Part shown: one piece after another, positions 1-5,740 of the stretch
Numbering within the stretch: position 1 is the first letter of the stretch
Layout: each line of letters begins with the position of its first letter
Origin: Euryarchaeota archaeon UBA229
GTDB lineage: Archaea > Thermoplasmatota > Poseidoniia > Poseidoniales > Poseidoniaceae
DNA: 6,212 nucleotides
Direction: 5' to 3'
Assembly: GCA_002505355.1 (NCBI GenBank)
Contig: DAUW01000080.1
Coordinates: 1 to 6,212 of the forward strand
Position numbers and translations under genes: made by a program
The notes under the pieces: model-generated
The model's input: only the letters and a program-made list of their open reading frames with translations
Told to the model about the DNA's origin: nothing
The model's database searches: none

Positions 1-16
1 GTGTATAAAGTAAAGT

Positions 17-22
17 GAGGAG
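17..22 (+). promoter_or_regulatory. Shine-Dalgarno of the first small gene
   Basis: GAGGAG sits six bases before the ATG at 29, an ideal spacing for a ribosome binding site. It is the main reason to accept the following 53-codon frame as a real gene despite its size. Confidence 0.6.
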
Positions 23-28
23 AACGAT

Positions 29-190
29 ATGGACCGAGAACTTGAGACATTTGTTGATAGAGTAATGCAAGAACAACAATACCGTAGTGGTATATTCACC
101 AATTGGGTAGAATATATCCTGCGTGGAATTACCGATTTTCGCGCCGCGCCTAACGTCAGAGGCTCACACAGCGTAAGGGATGGTAAGTAA
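29..190 (+). CDS. Small hypothetical protein A (53 aa), first of a tandem paralogous pair
   Basis: I do not recognise the family. The protein is 53 residues, with no signal peptide, no clear membrane segment and no cysteines. Residues 1-32 are mostly charged and amphipathic (MDRELETFVDRVMQEQQYRSG then a W-V-E-Y-I-L patch), and residues 33-53 form a basic, probably disordered tail ending in VRDGK. Its first 32 residues align with the whole of the next gene: shared M-D, L5, V12, E15-Q16, Y18-R19, G21-I22, a tryptophan and I-L, about 13 identities in 32 with a two-residue gap. That relationship, plus the good GAGGAG site, argues for real coding. The stop TAA abuts the next ATG with no gap, so the two genes are probably translated together. 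Function is unknown; possibilities are a small regulator, a membrane-surface accessory protein for the AlkB-like enzyme, or a peptide precursor. None is shown by the sequence. Confidence 0.6.
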   Translation: MDRELETFVDRVMQEQQYRSGIFTNWVEYILRGITDFRAAPNVRGSHSVRDGK

Positions 191-304
191 ATGGACGAAT
201 ACCTAGATCAGTATATCAGTAAAGTAATCGATGAGCAAGTCTACCGCAATGGTATTGAGTTTTTACCTAGTTGGCTAAAGCGTATTTTATCCCGTAATGA
301 TTAG
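191..304 (+). CDS. Small hypothetical protein B (37 aa), paralogue of the preceding gene
   Basis: This 37-residue product (MDEYLDQYISKVIDEQVYRNG..., ending SRND) is a shorter paralogue of the upstream protein and lacks its basic tail. Seen: the ATG follows the upstream stop directly, with a loose purine-rich AAGGGATGG at 175-183 as the only candidate ribosome site, so translation likely depends on termination of the upstream gene. The first half is an acidic helix-like stretch; the second half (GIEFLPSWLKRIL) is amphipathic with one tryptophan, a pattern suited to lying on a membrane surface or packing on a partner. The family is not recognised and the function is unknown. Oddly, the gene is in the same reading frame as the AlkB-like gene, separated from it only by its own TAG stop (302-304) and 15 open codons, so suppression of one TAG would yield a fusion. 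It could be non-coding, but the similarity to its neighbour makes that less likely. Confidence 0.55.
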   Translation: MDEYLDQYISKVIDEQVYRNGIEFLPSWLKRILSRND

Positions 305-317
305 TTCAAGAATACTA

Positions 318-348
318 ACCTCCATAACGGACCAAATCGTCGGGAGGT
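318..348 (+). promoter_or_regulatory. Inverted repeat able to pair with the AlkB-like gene's Shine-Dalgarno
   Basis: ACCTCC at 318-323 is the exact reverse complement of GGAGGT at 343-348, leaving a 19-base loop in which ACG (327-329) can also pair with CGT (338-340). GGAGGT is the only strong ribosome-binding sequence before the AlkB-like gene and ends one base before its ATG, closer than the usual five to nine bases. In RNA the stem would hide the ribosome site, so the leader could limit translation or serve as a switch. Only the pairing is seen; regulation is inferred. Confidence 0.35.
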
Positions 349-349
349 C

Positions 350-1324
350 ATGGGTAGATGGCTGCCACACTTGATTGGCCTATTAACTCCAATCGTGACC
401 ATCGCTGGAATTCTTGCCGGCGGGTGGTGGATGGGCGCCACAATATACCTAGCACTAGTCATATATCCGGTGCTTGATTTAATTGCTGGACAGAGTTCAG
501 ATACGAATCCCCTTGAAGAAGGAAAGGCATTCAACTACATCGTCCATGCGCACGCAATTTTAGTACCAATAGTAATCCTAGTATTATTGTACACTGCGCT
601 GGTAAATTACACCGCTTTTGTTTGGTTGGGTGCAGTATCGGTTGGTCTGTCAAGCGGTGCTTCCGGAATTGTCACGGCCCACGAGCTTGGTCACAGAAAA
701 CCCCGGTCAGCAAGTTGGTGGCTTTCCCGTCTAGACTTAATGTGCGTATTGTACTTGCACTTTACTGTCGAACATAATCACACTCATCACAAGCACTGGG
801 CAAGGCCCAGGGATCCAACCTCCTCGCCATGGGGACGCAACGTATACTTCCACTTCTTGCGAACTATCCCGTTACAGTTAAGGGGTGCTTATGCTGCCAA
901 ACCAAAGGATTTCACCTACTCTATGGCCGCACAGGGAGCCTTGCTTACTGTCCTACTACTAATCTCTCCTGCAGTTCTTGGGGTGTTCCTCATCCAAGCC
1001 CTAGTCGGTGTCTTCCTGCTTGAATTCGTGAATTATCTCCAACATCATGGTCTCGTGAGACAAGACGGTGAGCGAGCTAATGCTAGCCATGCGTGGGAAA
1101 GCAGGCATCGATGGTCTAGGTGGACACTACTAGAGCTGCCGCTACACCCGTCACATCACCTAAAATCTAGTACGCCATATCAAAAGTTAGATTCCCATGA
1201 CGAATCTCCACAATTGCCCAACGGATACTATGTGATGTTTTGGACAGCTCTCATTCCACCACTTTTCCATCATCGAATGAAGAAAAGCTACAACGCATAC
1301 CTGCAACGAACCTCTAATTCATAG
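350..1324 (+). CDS. AlkB-like membrane-bound non-heme di-iron monooxygenase
   Basis: This looks like an integral-membrane hydroxylase of the AlkB/XylM branch of the fatty acid desaturase superfamily, which uses O2 and two irons to hydroxylate terminal carbons of alkanes or similar hydrophobic substrates. Seen: HELGH at 111-115, EHNHTHH at 141-147, NYLQHHGL at 228-235 (matches the AlkB NYIEHYGL block), SHAWESRH at 246-253 (matches the S-W-x-S-N-H block) and LPLHPSHH at 263-270 followed by a conserved YQKL (matches LQRHSDHH...YQ.L). Hydrophobic segments fall near residues 8-24, 26-46, 63-85, 87-107 and 193-228, fitting about six passes with the histidines on the cytoplasmic side. At 324 residues it is shorter than classical AlkB (about 400), mostly at the ends. 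Changes from the classical motifs (Q-H-H-G for E-H-Y-G; the last cluster lacks Q, R, S and D) suggest a divergent subfamily, so the substrate is uncertain. The family normally takes electrons from rubredoxin, and none is encoded here. ATG 350 is the only upstream start in frame after the TAG at 302-304; TTG 371 is the next candidate. Confidence 0.88.
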   Translation: MGRWLPHLIGLLTPIVTIAGILAGGWWMGATIYLALVIYPVLDLIAGQSSDTNPLEEGKAFNYIVHAHAILVPIVILVLLYTALVNYTAFVWLGAVSVGLSSGASGIVTAHELGHRKPRSASWWLSRLDLMCVLYLHFTVEHNHTHHKHWARPRDPTSSPWGRNVYFHFLRTIPLQLRGAYAAKPKDFTYSMAAQGALLTVLLLISPAVLGVFLIQALVGVFLLEFVNYLQHHGLVRQDGERANASHAWESRHRWSRWTLLELPLHPSHHLKSSTPYQKLDSHDESPQLPNGYYVMFWTALIPPLFHHRMKKSYNAYLQRTSNS

Positions 1325-1333
1325 TTTAACAGC

Positions 1334-1343
1334 CTTATAAATA
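1334..1343 (+). promoter_or_regulatory. Putative archaeal TATA box for the ABC transporter operon
   Basis: CTTATAAATA lies in the 55-base gap after the AlkB-like gene. If it is a TATA box with the usual transcription start about 26 bases downstream, transcripts would begin near 1365 and carry a leader of about 15 bases before ATG 1380. The sequence could instead be read as a bacterial -10 (TATAAA at 1336-1341), but no -35 match lies at the proper distance. No terminator is visible after the AlkB-like gene, so readthrough transcription is also possible. Confidence 0.4.
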
Positions 1344-1347
1344 CTAG

Positions 1348-1411
1348 AACCAAATCATTAACCTGATAGTGGTTGACATATGTTACAAATTGATGGGTTA
1401 ACCAAATCATT
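1348..1411 (+). repeat. Two copies of a perfect 12-bp direct repeat around the operon start
   Basis: AACCAAATCATT occurs at 1348-1359 and again at 1400-1411, an offset of 52 bp (about five DNA helical turns, so both copies face the same side). The first copy lies between the TATA-like box and the expected transcription start; the second lies in the coding sequence and encodes the conserved L-T-K-S-F region of the ATPase, overlapping the palindrome GGTTAACC at 1396-1403. The placement fits a pair of operators for a repressor, but no binding protein is known and coincidence cannot be excluded. Confidence 0.35.
1358..1376 (+). promoter_or_regulatory. Small hairpin just upstream of the first ABC ATPase start
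   Basis: TTAACC (1358-1363) can pair with GGTTGA (1371-1376) around a seven-base loop; one of the six pairs is a T-G wobble. It ends three bases before ATG 1380 and covers the only weak ribosome-site candidate (GTGGTT, 1369-1374). It is not a terminator, having no T tract. A weak structure that may be chance; if transcription starts near 1365 its left arm would not be in the message. Confidence 0.2.
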
Positions 1412-2105
1412 CGGCTTTGGGGCAGCAAAATTACAGGTCTTGAACGGCATCACATTAGAGGTAAAACAGGGCGAGTTAGTAGCGCTCATGGGGCCATCTG
1501 GGTGTGGCAAATCTACGCTATTAAACATCATTGGCGGCCTGTTGTCTGGTGACGGTGGTGAGATTACCCTCAATAGTAGAAAGTACGGTCGTAAAGGTCC
1601 GTCTGGTGTTGTTGATGTGAGGCGTGAATTGGTCGGTTGGATTTTTCAAGATTTCCACCTGCTCAACAATTTGTCAGCCATAGACAATGTTGCAGTCGCA
1701 CTTGAACTGTCCGGAGTATCTACCAACGAAGCAGAACGAAGAGCAGCAGCAGCGTTAGAACGAGTTGGCTTGGGAGATAGGATGCATCATATTCCAGACC
1801 AACTGTCAGGCGGCCAACAACAGCGAGTTGCAATCGCTAGAGCGATTGCTGGCAATCGCCCACTTCTATTAGCTGATGAGCCAACTGGTAATCTAGACAT
1901 AGCCAGCGGTAAAGATGTCTTACAATTGTTCAAGGATTTATGCCATGACGAGGAAAACCCAATTTCGATACTAATGGTTACTCACGATCCCGAATTGGCG
2001 GCAAGTGCAGACAGAATGCTACTTTTACGCGAGGGTAAAACTGAGACCTCAGATATCCGCACAGCCTGGGGCTTAGAGGATCAGACTGGTGGTGAAGAAG
2101 AGTGA
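1380..2105 (+). CDS. ABC transporter ATP-binding protein, MacB/LolD type
   Basis: This cytoplasmic ATPase should drive the FtsX-type permease encoded directly after it. Seen, by residue: A-loop region near F11-F13, Walker A GPSGCGKST at 38-46, Q-loop glutamine 90 in WIFQDFHLL, signature LSGGQ at 142-146, Walker B LLLADEP at 162-168 with catalytic E167, a D-loop NLD, and switch H202 in VTHD. All catalytic elements are present. The length of 241 residues and the Q-loop and DEPTGNLD style match the MacB/LolD/MJ0796 group, which couples ATP hydrolysis to permeases that move lipids, peptides or force across the membrane rather than importing solutes. The C-terminal end is acidic (GGEEE). The ATG follows a 55-base gap with a TATA-like box, so this is likely the first gene of its operon. 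Its TGA overlaps the permease GTG by four bases, indicating translational coupling. The substrate cannot be told from the ATPase. Confidence 0.93.
   Translation: MLQIDGLTKSFGFGAAKLQVLNGITLEVKQGELVALMGPSGCGKSTLLNIIGGLLSGDGGEITLNSRKYGRKGPSGVVDVRRELVGWIFQDFHLLNNLSAIDNVAVALELSGVSTNEAERRAAAALERVGLGDRMHHIPDQLSGGQQQRVAIARAIAGNRPLLLADEPTGNLDIASGKDVLQLFKDLCHDEENPISILMVTHDPELAASADRMLLLREGKTETSDIRTAWGLEDQTGGEEE
2091..2094 (+). promoter_or_regulatory. Shine-Dalgarno supporting the GTG start of the permease
   Basis: GGTG followed by A ends seven bases before the GTG at 2102 and lies inside the end of the ATPase gene. It fits pairing with the 3' end of 16S rRNA (GGAGGTGA-type site) and supports a non-ATG start here; no ATG lies in frame close by. 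Confidence 0.45.
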
Positions 2106-5100
2106 CAGATTCTGACAAAGTCGATCCATTTGCAACCTATATAGTGCCTAGGGTTAGTCGTATTGAAAGATGGCGGCGAAGGGTTAGGGATGCACCAGAA
2201 AATATTCGCTTGGCTACGCAAAGTGCGTGGCGCGGTAGAGAGCGAGGCTTAGCAGTGGTTGCCGGTGTATTCCTAGCTTCGTTAGTTATTACCACGGTAT
2301 TTTCCTATGGTATTGGGCTGTCGCAGATTTTCTTCGATGAATCACTTGATGGCGAACCTATCGATGCCAAAGTTGAGTTCAAAAAAGCACCGACAGCAGA
2401 GACCTCTGGCTGGACAAATAGTACTAGTGTTATGCAGGACGTTTGCCAAGAATTGATGACCGAATATAGCCAAGAATTGGCTGACTGCACATTGGTTTTG
2501 GGTCGCCAAGGCATCCATAGTTCAGGTTTCTTTAACGAGGACTTCCTGTATGCCCAGCCTCTCGAGATGCGCTCAATAGTTGACAACGACAACCCATACT
2601 GGGTTAACACTACTTTTGAATACCCTGAACTGAGGGAAGCAGGTCCGCCAATCTCAAATTATCGCTCGATCAGATTTATGGGACCCAGTGCGTTTGACGG
2701 TGAATTTGCTGAACGCTATAGTGCAAGTATTATCCAAGGGCAGGGCGAGTGGCCCAACCCACAGAATATGTCTGACCAAAGAGGAGTCATATTACCAGCG
2801 AATATCGCTTCTCAAGCAAAGGCCAGTGTTGGAGACATTCTTGATGAAATAACTTTTGTTTACGTTATCGATAGTGAATTTTTCGATGCCGGTGGAGTAG
2901 AGTTGGTGGAGACCTGTCCAGGCGAAGCATCAGCCTCAGAGAATGGGAAGATATACTGCCGCATGCCAATGACGATCACCAATATGAAGGTGGTAGGAAT
3001 TTATCAGCCATGGGACTTGGGTAACCCAACCCTTGGTCCAAATCCAATATTCACCACTTGGACAGCACTGACAGACGAGCAATCTGCGACTCTGATGGAG
3101 AGAGACCACGTTTACTTGGGACTAGCCGTGGACAGGTCTCAACTACCAACCTCATCAACAGCTGATGCTAGCGATTGGCTAGATAACCTAAAAGTTTCAA
3201 TTATGGATAGTAACTATACCTCAAGCGAAATTGAGTTATTCTACACCGATATTGTTGGTGGAACAATCACGTTCCTAGACATATTCCTCGCATTTATTCA
3301 GATTTTCGACTACGTCATAATGGTTCCAATAGTTGTGATGTCTCTTGCAGTTCTTGTTTACGGGCTAATATTGTCATTAGAGCAACGGCGCAAGGAGATT
3401 AGCATACATCGAGTAATCGGCGCGGACAGTCGTGGTTTACAAGGCATGGTGCTGTTAGAACTCGCAGTTTTTGCCTCTGTCGCTTGGATTGCTGGTTACT
3501 TACTGGCAATGTTTGCAGTACCAATTGTTCTCTCAGCTGTCGGCTTCATGCAGTTCAAGTCTGGCAATTATAACATCGATCCAACTTTGAGTTTTGGCGC
3601 GACACTCTTTACTGCGCTGAGTACAATTGGACTTGCGCTGTTATTTGGCCGAAAGCGAGCACGAGATTTCATCGATCTTGAGATCGAGGAAGGGGTGAAA
3701 AATACGACAGCTAAATCCGAACCGAAATACTGGTTGCATTGGTCATGCTTTATCCTAGGATTCATTTCCGTGATTGACACATGGATGGAAATGAATGGTA
3801 GCGAAAACGGGATTATTGAGAACTTCTTCCTCGAGGGCCTGTTCGGGATATTTGGTCCATTCCTATTGTGGATTGGTGGTGCGTTAGTTCTTGGTCGGCT
3901 CGGTGCTAAAGGCCCTCAAATAATGCAGGTAGTGTTTGGTAGGACAAGATTACTCAGTGATGTAAAGCGTGGCTTGAAGGGTTCAGGTTCAGCAGAATCA
4001 GTGAATCGTCTAGCGGTAATTATGTTGCTGACACTGTCGATAGTCACTCTTGCGGCAGTTCAAGGTTATACAGGTTCTTTGGTTGATGAAAGAACCATCG
4101 ATGCTAGAGTTGGTAGCGACCTGCAGATTACTTTTGAGGGAGCACAAAATGAATCTGGCGCAATTGAAATATTACGTGATATATATCGCAACGATGCCGT
4201 AGTTGACGCGACTACCATACCTTCACTAGTGCTTAAAGGACCCGATGGAGACTACATCCAAACCTACGTGATATTAGATAGTTCACGCGCGGTCCTCAAT
4301 TGGAATCAACAGGCTATTCCAGGTAAAAACGTCGACGCAGCCTTAGACAGATATGCTAGCGGAGGATTTACTGCTGGAGAGGACTCAGCATTCACCCTTG
4401 ATTTGGCAGGCTCTTGGTCTAATTCGGAGCGTTTGGATGATGTTCTAATCGGTGAAAGTGATGAACGAAGTATGAATATTGAAATGATTTACGAGACTCT
4501 TAGTATCAATATATCTGTTACAGATGACGCAAGCACGACAGATGACGTCGAAATCGACTGGGAAGCAGCCCTATTTTCCTACTCCATGCTAATGAATACA
4601 GATCTTAGCGGAGTCGACTTTTCCAATCAAGACCTCAGCGAGCGTGATTTCAGCAGAATGGATTTCACTAATGCCAATCTAAGTGGTGCCGACCTGTCGG
4701 GCGCAGATCTGAGTGAATCGTTGTTTTTCAGAACCGATTTATCTGGCGCAGACCTTACCGGAGCTAATCTAACAAATGCTGTCATGGTTGAGTGGTTCGG
4801 GGGTTCCCTAGATAATGCAGTTTTCACAAATGCGACACTGTCTGGAATGTTTGGGAGTGTTGACTCAAGTGCGGTAATCCTCGATAACACAGTGTGTGCC
4901 AGTGGGAATATTTCCAATGACACAGGATGTGATGAGTTCACCACTTTTACTCCAACACCACTTACTGCGCCTATTCTAATGACAGATTCTCCGGTTCAAA
5001 TCGTCCGCAATTCGGTAAATTCATCGATTAAGTACATGGGCTTACATGAATTTGTTCCCGGTCTTAATACCTCGATAATAGCCGATTCGCTGGTCATAGG

Positions 5101-5740
5101 TGAGTCATCGTGGCGCAATTTTGTGGGTGGCGCAATTGTCGATAATTACTCAAGTAATAATTGGATAATGCGAATTGATGGCGTTAGTGGCAGTGACTTG
5201 AAAGCATTAGGCTCTCAGTTGGAAGCTGATTCAAGAATTGGGGAGGTAGTAGATTGGACAACTGAGCACGAATCAGTTGAGCGTAATGGCGGATTGATTT
5301 TTGGCACACCGGGGTTACTTTCATTGCAATTTGTGGTCGCAAGTATTGCTGCGGTAGCTTCTAGTTTTGTTTTCCTGTCGTTAGTGTTGAACCAACGCAA
5401 GAAGGAGTTAGCAGTGCTACAAGCTATCGGAGCAAGTCCGACCCAAATTCTACGCTTGGTATTATTTGAGATTTTATCAATAATTGTTGTGTCAATGTTG
5501 CTCGGTCTAGTACTGGGTATTGGCTTAGCATTCTCATTCAACGGTTTCTTTGACGTGTTTGGATTCATATTCCAGTTGTTCGGGGGGGCATCAACTAATA
5601 TCAGTCGAGAACTTGTTTACCCGTGGTTCGAGTTGACGTTAGTCTCAATTTCCGTATTTACTGCGGTGGTTATTGCGCTGTTATTGACCACTAGAAGAGC
5701 GCTTAATTCTGACCTTGCTATGGTCTTAAAGGGGGAATGA
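2102..5740 (+). CDS. Giant FtsX/MacB-type ABC permease with an outside pentapeptide-repeat domain
   Basis: This 1212-residue protein is the membrane part of a type VII (MacB/FtsX-like) ABC complex. It starts with GTG in a GTGA overlap with the ATPase. Predicted layout: a basic cytoplasmic N-terminus (IERWRRRVRD at 21-30), TM1 about 50-72, outside domain 1 about 75-390, TM2 394-424, TM3 447-480, TM4 495-517, TM5 544-562, TM6 581-601, TM7 635-656, outside domain 2 about 657-1072, TM8 1073-1096, TM9 1116-1147 and TM10 1173-1196. This is a 4+2+4 plan with two FtsX cores. Each core has the coupling segment that contacts an ATPase: QRRKEISIHRVIGA (428-441) and QRKKELAVLQAIGA (1098-1111). Domain 2 contains pentapeptide repeats at about 833-915, unusual for the family. 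Cysteine pairs 115/129, 272/286 and 932/943 are all outside and could form disulfides. At least 14 N-x-S/T sequons lie in the outside domains. MacB has about 650 residues, so this is nearly double. The substrate is unknown; release or extraction of lipid, lipoprotein or peptide, or force transmission to the cell surface, are the family options. Confidence 0.9.
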   Translation: MTDSDKVDPFATYIVPRVSRIERWRRRVRDAPENIRLATQSAWRGRERGLAVVAGVFLASLVITTVFSYGIGLSQIFFDESLDGEPIDAKVEFKKAPTAETSGWTNSTSVMQDVCQELMTEYSQELADCTLVLGRQGIHSSGFFNEDFLYAQPLEMRSIVDNDNPYWVNTTFEYPELREAGPPISNYRSIRFMGPSAFDGEFAERYSASIIQGQGEWPNPQNMSDQRGVILPANIASQAKASVGDILDEITFVYVIDSEFFDAGGVELVETCPGEASASENGKIYCRMPMTITNMKVVGIYQPWDLGNPTLGPNPIFTTWTALTDEQSATLMERDHVYLGLAVDRSQLPTSSTADASDWLDNLKVSIMDSNYTSSEIELFYTDIVGGTITFLDIFLAFIQIFDYVIMVPIVVMSLAVLVYGLILSLEQRRKEISIHRVIGADSRGLQGMVLLELAVFASVAWIAGYLLAMFAVPIVLSAVGFMQFKSGNYNIDPTLSFGATLFTALSTIGLALLFGRKRARDFIDLEIEEGVKNTTAKSEPKYWLHWSCFILGFISVIDTWMEMNGSENGIIENFFLEGLFGIFGPFLLWIGGALVLGRLGAKGPQIMQVVFGRTRLLSDVKRGLKGSGSAESVNRLAVIMLLTLSIVTLAAVQGYTGSLVDERTIDARVGSDLQITFEGAQNESGAIEILRDIYRNDAVVDATTIPSLVLKGPDGDYIQTYVILDSSRAVLNWNQQAIPGKNVDAALDRYASGGFTAGEDSAFTLDLAGSWSNSERLDDVLIGESDERSMNIEMIYETLSINISVTDDASTTDDVEIDWEAALFSYSMLMNTDLSGVDFSNQDLSERDFSRMDFTNANLSGADLSGADLSESLFFRTDLSGADLTGANLTNAVMVEWFGGSLDNAVFTNATLSGMFGSVDSSAVILDNTVCASGNISNDTGCDEFTTFTPTPLTAPILMTDSPVQIVRNSVNSSIKYMGLHEFVPGLNTSIIADSLVIGESSWRNFVGGAIVDNYSSNNWIMRIDGVSGSDLKALGSQLEADSRIGEVVDWTTEHESVERNGGLIFGTPGLLSLQFVVASIAAVASSFVFLSLVLNQRKKELAVLQAIGASPTQILRLVLFEILSIIVVSMLLGLVLGIGLAFSFNGFFDVFGFIFQLFGGASTNISRELVYPWFELTLVSISVFTAVVIALLLTTRRALNSDLAMVLKGE
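4598..4846 (+). repeat. Pentapeptide-repeat beta-helix inside the permease
   Basis: Residues 833-915 of the permease read as tandem five-residue units of the A(D/N)LxG type: TDLSG, VDFSN, QDLSE, RDFSR, MDFTN, ANLSG, ADLSG, ADLSE, SLFFR, TDLSG, ADLTG, ANLTN, then a break near WFGG (898-901) and AVFTN, ATLSG. Central L/F and the small residue two positions earlier point inward in known pentapeptide-repeat folds, four units making one square coil, so about three to four coils are expected. A cysteine pair (C932, C943) follows, as in caps of secreted pentapeptide proteins. The domain lies in the second outside loop, between TM7 and TM8. Confidence 0.85.

Noticed and set aside
4..10. TATAAAG as a promoter for the small genes
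   Set aside because: An archaeal start 26 bases downstream would fall at or after ATG 29 and leave the good GAGGAG site untranscribed, so the two signals contradict each other; it is more likely the end of upstream sequence.
1..18. Tail of an upstream gene (GTG TAT AAA GTA AAG TGA, or ending TAA at 11-13)
   Set aside because: Five codons are too few to tell coding from chance, so it is not annotated.
1373..1378. TTGACA, a perfect bacterial -35 box
   Set aside because: It overlaps the region directly before ATG 1380, and no -10 match sits 16-18 bases downstream; any transcript would start inside the ATPase gene.
1325..1379. Terminator between the AlkB-like gene and the ABC operon
   Set aside because: No stable stem followed by a T tract, and no T-rich run typical of archaeal termination.
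1741..1754. CAG/GCA triplet run
   Set aside because: It simply encodes consecutive alanines in a helix of the ATPase; too short to be a meaningful tandem repeat.
4627..4944. Minus-strand open frame of about 105 codons rich in repeated S, A, P, R and L units
   Set aside because: It is the mirror of the pentapeptide-repeat coding sequence; the repetition comes from the sense gene, and no ribosome site or known domain supports it.
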